A DNA stretch of 64,000 bases from JBBROS01 sp965260995 (GCA_965260995.1 CBDHCD010000002.1:310001-374000); one strand, 5' to 3'. Counted from the first letter of the stretch, positions 52,370 to 62,273 are shown. Program-made: numbers and translations. Notes: generated by a model from the letters alone, not told the origin.

Positions 52370-53484
52370 GCCAGCCAGCCGTCCGGCACGGCGACGCGGG
52401 CGTGCGGCTCCCCGTCGGCGGCGGCGACCCGGCCGATGGGGACGGCGCGCTCGCCCTGCCCGGCGAGGTGGGCGATGGCGGCGGCGGGGTCGGCGACGAC
52501 GAGGGCCATGCCGATGCCGCAGTTGAACACGCGCAGCATCTCCTCGGGCGAGACGCCGCCGGCCTGGGCCAGCCAGCGGAACACCGGCGGCAGCGGCCAG
52601 GCGGCGGCGTCGAGCAGGGCGGCGGCGCCGGGCGGCAGGGCGCGGGGGACGTTGCCGGGCAGGCCGCCGCCGGTGACGTGGGCGGCGGCGCGGAGCAGGC
52701 CGGCGCGGTGCAGGGACAGGACGGGTTTGACGTAGATGCGGGTGGGGGCCATCAGGGCGTCGGCGAAGGTCTGGCTTCGGCCGCTCTGCTGATCGGCGTT
52801 GGGGGTGGGGGCGAAGGGGGTCTCGTCGTCCCAGCCGGCCCCGGCCATCGCCATGATGCGGCGGACGAGGGCGTAGCCGTTGCTGTGGACGCCGCTGCTC
52901 GGCAGGCCGAGGATGGTGTCGCCGGGCTGGACGCCCCGGGGCAGCAGGTGGCCACGCTCGGCGGCGCCGACGGCGAAGCCGGCGAGGTCGTAGTCGCCGC
53001 CCGCGTAGAGGCCGGGCATCTCGGCGGTTTCGCCGCCGACGAGGGCGCAGCCGGCCTCGGCGCAGCCGGCGGCGATGCCGGCGACGACGGTGGCGGCGTG
53101 CCCGACGTCGAGCCGGCCGGCGGCGAAGTAGTCGAGGAAGAACAACGGCTCCGCGCCCTGGACGACGAGGTCGTTGACGCACATGGCGACGAGGTCGATG
53201 CCGACGGTGGCGTGGCGGCCGGTGTCGATGGCGACCTTGAGCTTGGTGCCGACGCCGTCGGTGCAGGACACGAGCACCGGGTCGGTGAAGCCGGCCGCCT
53301 TGAGGTCGAACAGGGCGCCGAAGCCGCCGAGGCCGCCGATGACCCCTGCCCTGCCGGTGGCGCGGGCGAGCGGCTTGATGCGCTCGACCAGGGCGTCACC
53401 GGCCTCGATGTCGACGCCAGCGGCGCGGTAGGTGATGGCGTTGCTGACGCGGGCTTCGACACCGTCGGGGGGCGGTTCGGCCAT
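52366..53484 (-). CDS. purM: Phosphoribosylformylglycinamidine cyclo-ligase PurM
   Basis: Fifth step of purine synthesis, closing the imidazole ring of AIR with ATP; 372 residues. GFGALFDLKAAGF, VSCTDGVGTKLKVA, GIDLVAMCVNDLVVQGAEPLFFLDY, ALVGGETAEMPG and LPSSGVHSNGYALVR are the conserved blocks. ATG 53484 gives a short non-conserved lead before VSNAITYRAAGVDIEAGD. purN overlaps its stop. The gene is divergent from the CDP-alcohol phosphatidyltransferase. Confidence 0.97.
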   Translation of the reverse strand: MAEPPPDGVEARVSNAITYRAAGVDIEAGDALVERIKPLARATGRAGVIGGLGGFGALFDLKAAGFTDPVLVSCTDGVGTKLKVAIDTGRHATVGIDLVAMCVNDLVVQGAEPLFFLDYFAAGRLDVGHAATVVAGIAAGCAEAGCALVGGETAEMPGLYAGGDYDLAGFAVGAAERGHLLPRGVQPGDTILGLPSSGVHSNGYALVRRIMAMAGAGWDDETPFAPTPNADQQSGRSQTFADALMAPTRIYVKPVLSLHRAGLLRAAAHVTGGGLPGNVPRALPPGAAALLDAAAWPLPPVFRWLAQAGGVSPEEMLRVFNCGIGMALVVADPAAAIAHLAGQGERAVPIGRVAAADGEPHARVAVPDGWLA

Positions 53485-53524
53485 GGGCGGCTCCTCGGGA
53501 GCAGGGCGTGGAGGGAGCAAAGCG

Positions 53525-53553
53525 TTGGGGCGGGCGGGGCGATGGGATATAAT
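53525..53553 (+). promoter_or_regulatory. Promoter with TATAAT seven bases before the start codon (likely leaderless transcript)
   Basis: TTGGGG at 53525-53530, a 17-base spacer and a perfect TATAAT at 53548-53553 form a sigma70-like promoter. The ATG of the phosphatidyltransferase gene is at 53561, where transcription itself should begin, and no Shine-Dalgarno fits between. The TATAAT is one of very few AT-rich hexamers in the locality. Confidence 0.6.
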
Positions 53554-53560
53554 GGGCGCT

Positions 53561-54187
53561 ATGCGGAGTCCGGTGACACGGGGCGGACACAAACACGGCG
53601 GCGGGGCGAGGGCAACGGTGGCCGAGGCGTGCGGCGTGGCCGAGGGCGGCGGGCCGCGGCGGGGGGCGATCCTCAACCTGCCGAACGTGATCAGCTTCGC
53701 CCGGCTGTGCGCGGTGCCACTGGCGATCTGGCTGGTGCTGCACCGCGAGCTGATGGCGGCGTTCGGGCTGTTCACCGCGGCCGGGGTGTCGGACGCGGTG
53801 GACGGCTGGCTGGCGCGGCGATGGGGCGGCTCGGCGGTGGGGGCGATGCTGGACCCGATGGCGGACAAGGCGCTGCTGATCGGCATGTTCGTGACCCTGG
53901 CGGCGGTGGACGTGCTGCCGGACTGGCTGGCGATCCTAGTGGTGTTCCGCGACGTGGTGATCGTCGGCGGGGTGCTGGTGCTGTGGTACACGGAAACGCC
54001 GGTGGCGGTGCGGCCCTTGATGATCTCGAAGGTCAACACGGCGGCGCAGCTGGTGCTGGTGGGGGTGGCGCTGCTGCTGGCCGGCCTCGGGATCGAGTCG
54101 CCGGCGCTGCTTTCGGCGCTGGTGTGGGCGGTGGCGGCGACGACGCTGGCCTCGGGCGCGGCTTACCTGGCGCGGCTCGCGCGATGA
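53561..54187 (+). CDS. CDP-alcohol phosphatidyltransferase family protein
   Basis: Integral membrane enzyme joining a CDP-activated lipid to an alcohol, 208 residues. The signature is DAVDGWLARRWGGSAVGAMLDPMADK, matching D-x2-D-G-x2-A-R-x8-G-x3-D-x3-D, with the four metal-binding and catalytic aspartates. An N-terminal extension of about 45 residues precedes LNLPNVISFARLCAVPLAIW. It may be a PgsA-like phosphatidylglycerophosphate synthase, but alcohol specificity cannot be read. The ATG at 53561 is adopted because a TATAAT lies directly before it. It overlaps the next gene as ATGA. Confidence 0.88.
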   Translation: MRSPVTRGGHKHGGGARATVAEACGVAEGGGPRRGAILNLPNVISFARLCAVPLAIWLVLHRELMAAFGLFTAAGVSDAVDGWLARRWGGSAVGAMLDPMADKALLIGMFVTLAAVDVLPDWLAILVVFRDVVIVGGVLVLWYTETPVAVRPLMISKVNTAAQLVLVGVALLLAGLGIESPALLSALVWAVAATTLASGAAYLARLAR

Positions 54188-55302
54188 GCCCGGACATGCC
54201 GCCGCCCGTGGACGCGGTGATCGTCGAGGCGGCGCCGGCGACGCGCGGGCAGCGGCTGGCGCTGCTGGCCGGGCTGCTGGTGGCGGCCTACCTGGCGCTT
54301 TACCTGTTCGCCTCCGTGCTGCTGCCGTTCGTGGCCGCGGCGGGGATCTCGTACTTCCTCGACCCGCCGACGACCCGGCTGACGCGCGCCGGGCTGCCGC
54401 GTGGCATGGCGGCGGTGATCATGATCCTGGCGCTGGTGGCGGCGTGCCTGCTGTTCGCGCTGCTGCTTTACCCGCTGCTGCTGTCGCAGCTCGGGCTGCT
54501 GATCACGCGGGCGCCTTACTACGCCAACTCGATCCGGCTGTGGGCGGAGGAGGTGATCGCGCGGGCGCAGGACACGTTCGGGCCGGAGTACGTGGACACC
54601 AAGCTGCGCGACCTGGTGGGGGGGCAGGCCGGGTCGATGCTGTCGTTCCTGGTGGGGGCGGCGACGCGGCTGGTCAGCGGCGGGTTCGCGCTGTTCAACG
54701 TGCTGTCGCTCGTGATCGTCACGCCGATCGTGGCGTTCTACCTGCTGCGCGACTGGCGGCGCGCGGTGGCGCAGGTGGACGGCTGGCTGCCGCGGCGCTA
54801 CGCCGGGGTGCTGCGGGCGCAGGCGCGGGAGGTGGACCGCATCCTGTCCGCCTGGGTGCGCGGGCAGGCGCTGTGCTGCCTGGTGCTGGCGGTCTACTAC
54901 GCATTCGCGCTGTCGCTGGTAGGGCTGGACCTGGGGCTGATCGTCGGCATCTCGTCCGGGCTGCTGTCGTTCATCCCTTACGTCGGCAGCATCACGGGAG
55001 GGGTGGCGAGCATCGGCCTCGCCTTGGCGCAGTTCCACTGGACCGGGGTCGTGGTGGTGGCGGTGGTGTTCGTCAGCGGGCAGTTGCTGGAGGGCTACGT
55101 GATCTACCCGCGGTTCCTGGGCGACCGGGTGGAGCTGCACGCGGTCTGGGTGATCTTCGCGCTGTTCGCGGGCGGGGCGGCGTTCGGGTTCCTCGGCGTG
55201 CTGCTGGCGGTGCCGGTGGCGGCGGCGATCGGGGTGCTGGCGCGGTTCTGGCTGCGGCGCTACCTGGCCAGCCCGCTCTACCTCGACCCCCCCGTGCGCT
55301 GA
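54184..55302 (+). CDS. AI-2E family (PerM-like) membrane transporter
   Basis: A 372-residue polytopic protein of the AI-2 exporter/PerM superfamily, sometimes linked to Na+/H+ exchange or signal export. It has an N-terminal helix pair, the amphipathic stretch ITRAPYYANSIRLWAEEVIARAQ, LVIVTPIVAFYLLRDW and the signature GLLSFIPYVGSITGGV, and ends in repeated helices (LEGYVIYPRFLGDRVELHAVWVI). The ATG overlaps the previous stop. Its role next to hdaA is conserved in position but unknown. Confidence 0.85.
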   Translation: MSPDMPPPVDAVIVEAAPATRGQRLALLAGLLVAAYLALYLFASVLLPFVAAAGISYFLDPPTTRLTRAGLPRGMAAVIMILALVAACLLFALLLYPLLLSQLGLLITRAPYYANSIRLWAEEVIARAQDTFGPEYVDTKLRDLVGGQAGSMLSFLVGAATRLVSGGFALFNVLSLVIVTPIVAFYLLRDWRRAVAQVDGWLPRRYAGVLRAQAREVDRILSAWVRGQALCCLVLAVYYAFALSLVGLDLGLIVGISSGLLSFIPYVGSITGGVASIGLALAQFHWTGVVVVAVVFVSGQLLEGYVIYPRFLGDRVELHAVWVIFALFAGGAAFGFLGVLLAVPVAAAIGVLARFWLRRYLASPLYLDPPVR

Positions 55303-55326
55303 TGGGCGTGCGATGATGGGCGTGCG

Positions 55327-56001
55327 ATGCCCGACAGCCTGACCGGCAGCCCTCAGCTCGTGCTGCGCTTCCCGCGGGACGCGCGGTTCCGGGCGGCGGA
55401 CCTGCTGCCCAACGCGGCGCAGGACGAGGCGCGGGCGTGGCTCGGGCGCACGGCGAAGTGGCCGTCCGGGCGGCTGGTGGTGTGGGGCGCGCCCGGCAGC
55501 GGCAAGAGCCACCTGCTGCACGCCTGGGCCGAGCGGGCGGGAGGCGCGGTGTCGCCGCTGCCGCCGGAGGACGGGTGGCCGGGCGCGCCGCTCGCCGTCG
55601 ACGGCATCGACCGGGTGACGGAGGAGCGGGGACTGCTGCACCTGCTGAACCGGGCGGCGGAGGCCGGGCAACCGGTGCTGATGACGGCGAACGCGCCGCC
55701 GGGACGGCTGAGCCTACGGTTGCCCGACCTTTCGAGCCGGCTGCGGGCGACCACGGCGGTGGAGATCGGCCCGGCGCCGGACGCCTTCCTGCGCGTGCTG
55801 CTGGTGCGGCTGCTGGCGGAGCGGCAGTTGCTGCTGCCGCCGGCGTTGCAAGCGTGGCTGCTGACCCGCCTGCCCCGCTCGCCGGCGGCGCTGCGCGACG
55901 CGGTGGTGCGGCTGGACGCGGCCGGGCTCGAGCGCGGGCGGAGCATCACGCGGCCGCTGGCGGCGGAGGTGCTGGGGTTCGGCTGCGACGCCGGGCCCTG
56001 A
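55327..56001 (+). CDS. hdaA: DnaA-related replication regulator HdaA
   Basis: A 224-residue DnaA domain III-like ATPase lacking the DNA-binding domain; in Caulobacter HdaA promotes DnaA-ATP hydrolysis with the sliding clamp and prevents over-initiation. The N-terminus SPQLVLRFP resembles the clamp-binding QLxLxF motif. Walker A is WGAPGSGKSH, the DnaA-like Walker B region is degenerate (LAVDGIDRVTEE), and LPDLSSRLRATTAVEI is box VII-like. A twelve-base direct repeat (GATGGGCGTGCG twice) lies just upstream of the ATG. Confidence 0.88.
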   Translation: MPDSLTGSPQLVLRFPRDARFRAADLLPNAAQDEARAWLGRTAKWPSGRLVVWGAPGSGKSHLLHAWAERAGGAVSPLPPEDGWPGAPLAVDGIDRVTEERGLLHLLNRAAEAGQPVLMTANAPPGRLSLRLPDLSSRLRATTAVEIGPAPDAFLRVLLVRLLAERQLLLPPALQAWLLTRLPRSPAALRDAVVRLDAAGLERGRSITRPLAAEVLGFGCDAGP

Positions 56002-56035
56002 GTTGATCCCAGGCCCTGACATGAGGAGGTGAGCG

Positions 56036-58264
56036 ATGTCGCGCAGGAAGCCAACGTCGCCGGCGGCGGCGCCGATCGGGCCGGACAGCCCGGAGCGGTT
56101 CATCAACCGGGAGCTGTCGTGGCTCGACTTCAACCATCGGGTGGTCGAGGAAGCGCAGAACGGGCGGCATCCGTTGCTGGAGCGGCTGCGGTTCGTGTCG
56201 ATCAGCGCGTCGAACTTGGACGAGTTCTTCTCGGTGCGGGTGGCCGGGCTGATGGGGCAGGCCAAGGCCGGGGTGCGGGCGGTGAGCGCGGACGGGCGCA
56301 CGCCGGCGCAGCAGTTGGGCGAGATCCAGGGCCGGGCGCAGCGGCTGATGGCGGAGCAGCAGCAGGTGTGGCGCGAGCTGCGGGGCGAGCTGCGGGGCGC
56401 GGGGATCGAGGTTTGCGAGCCGGGGGCGCTGTCGGACGAGGACCGGGGGTGGCTCGGGGCCTGGTTCATGGAGCGGGTGTTCCCGGTGCTGACCCCGCTC
56501 GCCATCGACCCGGCGCACCCCTTCCCGTTCATCCCCAACATGGGGCTGGTCAAGGTGCTGAAGCTGAAGCGCGACGAGGACGGGCACGGGATGCAGGCGC
56601 TGATCCCGTTGCCGGCGCTGATCGAGCGGTTCGTGCGGCTGCCGGCGGAGGGGGCGGCCACTCCGGCGCAGCCGGGGGCGCCGGGCGCGAACGCGCCCGT
56701 GCCGATCCGGTTCGTGCTGCTGGAGGACCTGGTCGGGCTGTTCCTCGGCCGGCTGTTCCCGGGCTTTCGCGTGCTGGGGCAAGGAATGTTCCGGCTGATC
56801 CGCGACACCGGCGTCGAGTACGAGGAGGAGGCGGAGGACCTGGTGCGGTCCTACGAGACGGCGCTGAAGCGGCGGCGGCGGGGGGTGGCGATCCATCTCA
56901 GCATCGACGCGGCGATGCCGGAGGACCTGCGGGCGCTGGTGATCGACGAGCTGGACGTGGACGACAAGAGCGTGCCGGGCGAGGAGGTGGTGACCCAGGA
57001 CGGGCTGCTGGGGGTCGCCGACCTCAAGCAACTGATCGTGGACGACCGGCCGGACCTGCTGTTCAAGCCTTACGCGCCGCGGTTCCCGGAGCGCATCCGC
57101 GATTTCGGCGGCGACTGCTTCGCCGCCATCCGCGCCAAGGACATCATCGTCCACCACCCGTTCGAGAGCTTCGACGTGGTGGTGCAATTCCTGCGCCAGG
57201 CGGCGGCCGACCCCAACGTGGTGGCGGTCAAGCAGACGCTATACCGCACCAGCCGCGACAGCCCGATCGTTAAGGCGCTGATCGAGGCGGCGGAGGCCGG
57301 CAAGAGCGTCACCGCCATGATCGAGCTGCGGGCGCGGTTCGACGAGGAAGCCAACATCCGCCTCGCGCGCACGATGGAGGCGGCGGGCGTGCAGGTGGTG
57401 TTCGGCTTCATGGAGCTGAAGACGCACGCCAAGCTCTCCTTGGTGGTGCGTCGCGAAGGCTCGATCATGCGCAGCTACGCGCATTTCGGCACCGGCAACT
57501 ACCACCCGATCACGGCGCGCATCTACACCGACCTCAGCTTCTTCACCTGCGACCCGGACCTGACGCGGGACAGCGCGCGGCTGTTCAACTACATGACCGG
57601 CTACGCGACGCCGGAGCGGATGGACAGCCTGGCGTTCAGCCCGCTGACGACGCGGCGGACGCTGAACGCGCTGATCGAGGAGGAGGCGCAGGCGGCCCGG
57701 GAGGGCAGGCCGGGGCAGATCTGGCTCAAGATGAACAGCCTGGTGGACGACGCACTGATCGACCGGCTCTACGACGCCTCGCAGGCGGGGGTGCAGGTGA
57801 TGATCGTGGTGCGCGGCATCTGCTGCCTGCGGCCCGGGGTGCCGGAGCTGTCGGACAACATCCGGGTCAAGAGCATCGTCGGCCGGTTCCTGGAGCACAG
57901 CCGCATCTACGTGTTCGGCGGCGGCCACCGGCTGCCGAGCCGCCACGCCCGGGTGTTCATCAGCAGCGCCGACCTGATGGCGCGCAACATGGAATGGCGG
58001 GTGGAAACGCTGGTGCCGATCCACAACAGGACGGTGCACCAGCAGGTGCTGGACCAGATCATGGTGGTGAACCTGAAGGACTCGCTGCAATCGTGGGAGC
58101 TGGGGCCGGACGGGGCGTGGCGGCGGATCGCGGCCGGGCCGAACCCGGTGTCGGCGCACGACTACTTCATGACCAACCCGTCGCTGTCGGGGCGGGGCTC
58201 GGCCTTGCACGGGGGCGGCATCGCGGCCACTGTCCGCCGCCAGAACCGCGTCAGCCAGGATTGA
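56036..58264 (+). CDS. ppk1: Polyphosphate kinase 1
   Basis: Makes inorganic polyphosphate from ATP at the membrane; 742 residues. FINRELSWLDFNHRVVEEA begins the N-domain, SISASNLDEFFSVRVAGL follows, and the catalytic C-terminal domains hold the phospho-histidine region YAHFGTGNYHPITARIYTDLSFF (about residue 483) and the second HKD-like motif MNSLVDDALIDRLYDAS. A strong AGGAGGTGA precedes ATG 56036. ppx follows by four bases, giving a kinase/exopolyphosphatase unit. Confidence 0.96.
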   Translation: MSRRKPTSPAAAPIGPDSPERFINRELSWLDFNHRVVEEAQNGRHPLLERLRFVSISASNLDEFFSVRVAGLMGQAKAGVRAVSADGRTPAQQLGEIQGRAQRLMAEQQQVWRELRGELRGAGIEVCEPGALSDEDRGWLGAWFMERVFPVLTPLAIDPAHPFPFIPNMGLVKVLKLKRDEDGHGMQALIPLPALIERFVRLPAEGAATPAQPGAPGANAPVPIRFVLLEDLVGLFLGRLFPGFRVLGQGMFRLIRDTGVEYEEEAEDLVRSYETALKRRRRGVAIHLSIDAAMPEDLRALVIDELDVDDKSVPGEEVVTQDGLLGVADLKQLIVDDRPDLLFKPYAPRFPERIRDFGGDCFAAIRAKDIIVHHPFESFDVVVQFLRQAAADPNVVAVKQTLYRTSRDSPIVKALIEAAEAGKSVTAMIELRARFDEEANIRLARTMEAAGVQVVFGFMELKTHAKLSLVVRREGSIMRSYAHFGTGNYHPITARIYTDLSFFTCDPDLTRDSARLFNYMTGYATPERMDSLAFSPLTTRRTLNALIEEEAQAAREGRPGQIWLKMNSLVDDALIDRLYDASQAGVQVMIVVRGICCLRPGVPELSDNIRVKSIVGRFLEHSRIYVFGGGHRLPSRHARVFISSADLMARNMEWRVETLVPIHNRTVHQQVLDQIMVVNLKDSLQSWELGPDGAWRRIAAGPNPVSAHDYFMTNPSLSGRGSALHGGGIAATVRRQNRVSQD

Positions 58265-58268
58265 CCGC

Positions 58269-59768
58269 TTGACCCACTTCACGCCCGCCGGCGCGGCCAC
58301 GCGCTGCGCCGTGGTCGACCTCGGCTCCAACTCCGTCCGCCTGGTGGCCTACGAGGGCCTCGGGCGCAACCCGGTGGCGATCTTCAACGAGAAGGCGGTG
58401 CTGCGGCTAGGCCGCGGGATGCAGGCGAGCGGGCGGCTGAACGAGGCCGGGGTGGAGCAGGCGCTGCGGGTGATGACGCGCTACGCCTCCATCGCGCGGG
58501 CGATGGGGGCGGAGCGCTTCGAGGTGCTGGCGACGGCGGCGGTGCGGGACGCCTCGAACGGGGCCGGGTTCGTGCGCGACATCGAGGCGCGGATCGCCGA
58601 GGTGGGATTCGCCGGGCCACGGGTGCGGGTGCTGTCGGGGGAGGAGGAGGCGGCGCTGTCGTCGGACGGGGTGCTGTGCGGCATCCCGGGGGCGGACGGG
58701 CTGCTGGCCGACATCGGCGGCGGCTCCCTGGAGCTGGTGCGGCTCGACGCGGGGACGGTGCGGCAGGCGACGACGCTGCGGCTGGGGGTGATCCGCTTGT
58801 CCGAACGCTCGGGCGGCGACCTGGCGCGGGCGCGGGCGATCGCCGACGGCGACCTGGCGTCGGTGCTGTGGCTGGGCGAGGCGGCGGGGCGGGACCTGTT
58901 CCTGGTCGGCGGCGCGTGGCGGGCGCTGGCGCGGATGCACATGGAGCTGACCCACTACCCGCTGAACGTGGTGCACCATTACACGATCGAGGCGGAGGCG
59001 GCGCGGGCGCTGGCGGCCTTGGTGCTGGACTGGCCCAAGAAGGGGCCGGACAAGCTGCCGGGCGTGCCGCGGCGGCGGGCGGAGGACCTGCCGCTGGCGG
59101 CGACGGTGCTGCGGCGGCTGCTGCGGCGCTCGGGCGCGGCGCGGGTGGTGTTCAGCGCCAACGGCATCCGCGAGGGCTGGTTCATGGGCGGCGTGGCCCC
59201 GGAGGTGCGGCGGCAGGACCCGCTGGTGGCGGCGGCGCGGGAGATGGGCGCGCGGCTGGGCCGCGACGCGGCGCTGCCGCCGGCCTTGATCGACTGGACC
59301 GCGCCGCTGTTCGGGCAGGAGGCGGCCGCCATGCAGCGGCTGCGCCACGCGGCGTGCTGGATGTCGGACATCGGGGCGCACGACCACCCGGAGTACCGGG
59401 CGGAGCAGGCGTTCTGGCGCATCCTGCGCCAACCGGGCGTGGGGCTCGATCACGCGACGCGGGCGTTCCTGGCGCTGACGGTGGCGCTGCGCTACGAGGC
59501 GGACCCGGCGGCGGCGTTCCTGGCCACGGCACGGACGCTGCTGGACCCTGGGCTGGTGGCGCGGGCGACGGTGCTGGGGGCGGCGCTGCGGCTGGCCTGC
59601 ATCCTGTCGGCGGGGACGCCGGGCCTGCTGGGCGACGCGGCGCTGCGGCTGGAGCCGGGGCGGCTGGTGCTGGCGCTGCGGGGCGCGGGGGTGATGGCGG
59701 CGGACGGCGCGGAGCGGCGGCTGGACCGGCTGGCGGCGGCGCTCGGGGTGCAGGGGGTGGTGGCCTGA
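58269..59768 (+). CDS. ppx: Exopolyphosphatase (Ppx/GppA family)
   Basis: Breaks polyphosphate or (p)ppGpp; 499 residues, TTG start at 58269. The N-terminal ASKHA fold has VVDLGSNSVRLVAYE and LADIGGGSLELV for phosphate binding, with SGEEEA in between. A C-terminal HD-like helical domain follows, with HDHPEYRAEQAFWRIL supplying histidines as in the GppA/Ppx C-domain. Four bases after ppk1, so coexpressed. The lower-GC acquired region begins just after its stop. Confidence 0.93.
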   Translation: MTHFTPAGAATRCAVVDLGSNSVRLVAYEGLGRNPVAIFNEKAVLRLGRGMQASGRLNEAGVEQALRVMTRYASIARAMGAERFEVLATAAVRDASNGAGFVRDIEARIAEVGFAGPRVRVLSGEEEAALSSDGVLCGIPGADGLLADIGGGSLELVRLDAGTVRQATTLRLGVIRLSERSGGDLARARAIADGDLASVLWLGEAAGRDLFLVGGAWRALARMHMELTHYPLNVVHHYTIEAEAARALAALVLDWPKKGPDKLPGVPRRRAEDLPLAATVLRRLLRRSGAARVVFSANGIREGWFMGGVAPEVRRQDPLVAAAREMGARLGRDAALPPALIDWTAPLFGQEAAAMQRLRHAACWMSDIGAHDHPEYRAEQAFWRILRQPGVGLDHATRAFLALTVALRYEADPAAAFLATARTLLDPGLVARATVLGAALRLACILSAGTPGLLGDAALRLEPGRLVLALRGAGVMAADGAERRLDRLAAALGVQGVVA

Positions 59769-60077
59769 GGGGTTGCCTCTGGAGGACGGTGTAACGACGG
59801 GTATCGACCCATCTCGGACATTCGGGAGCGGCGCGCCCGATCCTGAAAACGGTCATTGGCCAGCGTAGCTCTGCGCCGGCTTTGCGCCCATGTCGGCGGT
59901 TCCAAGCAACTCAATCAGCTACCGGAAGCTAACATTCGTTGCTGCTTGGGGAGCCGTTATGCGCGCATTTTGCATGATCGAAGCTACATGAGCTCCGAGT
60001 CCAGTTTCGGCCTGTCGGACCTTTCGCTGACTTGGCGGACCGGCTTAACTAAGGCTTCAACTACGGCGACACGAGAC
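59769..60077. other. Boundary gap between ppx and the acquired helicase gene
   Basis: No gene was recognised in this 309-base gap. Composition falls from the chromosome's very high GC to a mixed one within about 100 bases of the ppx stop. It may hold the helicase promoter or an earlier start (ATG 59988). No tRNA or obvious attachment repeat was seen. Confidence 0.5.
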
Positions 60078-61592
60078 ATGGCTTTCAAGAACGACCCACC
60101 GCCGGCTATCGTGCCTGACAGCCCAGAGAAGGTTCTACTGGACCTACCACGCCGCAAGATTGACGGCGTGTTGCTTCACCAGGGCGAGATAATGAGGAAC
60201 TACGCTTCGCAAGCCCTCGAAGCATCTGATGTGGCTCTCCAGCTTCCCACGGGTAGCGGAAAAACCTTGGTCGGTCTAATGATCGCGGAGTGGCGTCGGC
60301 GTAAGTTCCGCGAGCGAGTTGTATACCTCTGCCCAACGCGCCAGCTGGTCAATCAGGTCGTAGAGCAAGCTGACGAGCAATGTGGGCTGACGGTGAACGG
60401 CTTTACGGGCTCCTCGACCGGTTACGCGGCCAGCACCAGAGCAGAATACCAGAACGGCGACCGTGTTGCGGTTACAACTTACAGTAGTCTCTTCAACATT
60501 AACCCGTTCTTCTCCGACCCGGATGTCGTGATCGTCGATGACGCGCACGCGGCTGAGAACTATATTGCCGCGCTTTGGACGTTAAGGATTGAACGTTTTA
60601 AGGTAGAGCATGCCGGCGTACATGCTTCAGTCGCCTGCGTTCTCAAGCCTCTCCTCGAACCTTCTAACTACGTTCGCCTTACTGGCGAATGGAACAGTAG
60701 CGCCGACCGTTTTTGGGTAGATAAGATCGCGTCGCCTGAACTTGCCGGTGTTAAAGAAGAGTTGAGAGCTGTGCTGGATGAGTATGTGGTTGGCACCGAG
60801 CTGCGTTACGCGTGGTCGATGTTGCGAGACCATCTGAATGCCTGCCAGCTCTACGTGTCGTCGCAGGAGATCCTGCTTCGGCCTCTAATCCCGCCCACCT
60901 GGACCCATGCTCCCTTCTGCAATGCGAAACAGCGCATTTTCATGTCGGCGACCCTTGGAGCCGGCGGCGACCTGGAGCGCTTGACTGGCCGGCGCAACAT
61001 CGTTCGATTGCCCGTGCCCGAGGGCTGGGATCGGCAGGGCATTGGACGACGGTACTTTGTCTTTCCCGAGATGTCGCTGCCACTGAGTGAGGTCGCAGAG
61101 CTTCGGCGTTCCATGATGCGCCGTGCAGGACGCAGTTTGGTCTTAGTACCAAGCGAGAAGTTGCACGACGAGACCGTCTCGGACGTCGCCAAGAACCTGG
61201 GATTTGAGACGTTTACTGCTGACGATATCGAGGCATCGAAAAAAGTCTTTGTCGCCAAAGATAATGCGGTTGCCGTGATCGCGAACCGTTACGATGGGAT
61301 TGACTTTCCAGGCGATGACTGTCGCCTTCTCCTCATTGAGGGCCTGCCGCGCGCGACTAACCTGCAGGAGCAGTTCCTCATGGGGCGCATGGGTGCCAGT
61401 GTTCTGCTCAATGAACGCGTCCAAACCCGCGTGCTGCAAGCAATCGGCCGATGCACCCGCTCTCTCAAGGATTTTTCGGCTGTTGTAGGCGGTAGTGACG
61501 ATTTCACCGAAGCAGGACGACTATGGCGGCGAGTTGGACGAAGCCTCTGTAGTTGGGCAGGAGCTTGTCGTAGCGGGTGGCCACGCGCCTGA
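60078..61592 (+). pseudogene. XPD/DinG-like SF2 helicase, N-terminal part, cut by an IS element
   Basis: Motor part of a DNA/RNA helicase-like ATPase. Motif I (Walker A) is LPTGSGKTL, motif Ia VVYLCPTRQLVNQ, motif II VIVDDAHAAEN (DDAH, as in XPD-like proteins), motif III MSATLG, and C-terminal RecA domain motifs include ANRYDGIDFPGDDCRLLLIEGLP and LQAIGRCTRS (motif VI). No four-cysteine iron-sulfur insert is seen. Authentic coding ends at 61487, where an IS begins; the frame then runs 35 more codons into the element to a TGA at 61592. ATG 60078 (MAFKNDPPP) is preferred; ATG 59988 is possible. Codon use is clearly more AT-rich than in genes to the left. Confidence 0.8.
61488..61506 (+). repeat. 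Left terminal inverted repeat of the IS, after TA duplication
   Basis: Nineteen bases, pairing with 62334-62352 at 18 positions. Directly before it lies the TA that is repeated after the right end. Confidence 0.9.
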
Positions 61593-62273
61593 ACTGCTTC
61601 AGCTTGTTGAAGAACCGCTCGGCGAGGTTGCGCTCCCGGTAGAGCGCCTTGTCATGGTCGCGTGGCGTTTTGCGGTTGGACCGGGGCGGGATGACAGCCT
61701 CGGCTCCCATGTCGCCTATGGCATCCCGCAGGTGGTCAGCGTCGTATCCCTTGTCGGCGATCACGGCACCGGGCTTGAGGCCGTCCAGCAGTTCGTGGCC
61801 GCGCGTGACGTCATGGCGCTGCCCCGGCCCGAACAGCAGGCGCACCGGGTTGCCCAGCGCGTCGGTGGCGGCGTGTACCTTGGTGCTCAGGCCGCCGCGA
61901 GAGCGGCCCAGCCCCTGGGCATCAGGCCCCCCTTGGACCGGCGGGCCCCGGCCGCGTGCTGGTGGGCGCGCACGACCGTGCTGTCGATCATCAGCCATTC
62001 CAGGTCGCTGTCCGCCGCAAGCACGGCCAGGAAGCCGCCCAAGACGTCGCGCTCGACCCAGCGATAGAAGCGGCGCTTCACGGCCTGGTAATCACCATAC
62101 CGCTCGGGCAGGTCGCGCCAGCGCGCGCCAGAGCGCGCCATCCACAGCAGCGCATCCACGAACCGGCGGTTGTCGCAACGCGGCCCACGCTGGCCCTCGC
62201 GCCCGCCCGGAACCAGGTCCCGCAAGCGCTCCCACTGGTCGTCGCGCAACGCATCCACCTCAACGCCCGCCAT
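61504..62273 (-). CDS. IS5-family transposase, two overlapping frames joined by a -1 shift
   Basis: DDE transposase of about 256 residues. Frame A (61887-62273, ATG 62273) has the N-terminal helix-turn region, DDQWERLRDLVPGG, YGDYQAVKRRFYRW and the first catalytic Asp in LMIDSTVVRAHQHAAG. Frame B (61504-61998 open) has VIADKGYDADHLR with the second Asp and YRERNLAERFFNKLKQFRRVATRYDK with the Glu. A GGGGGG run on the minus strand (complement of 61927-61932) lies in their overlap, so a programmed -1 slip would join them, as in this IS group. Functional status unknown. Confidence 0.9.
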
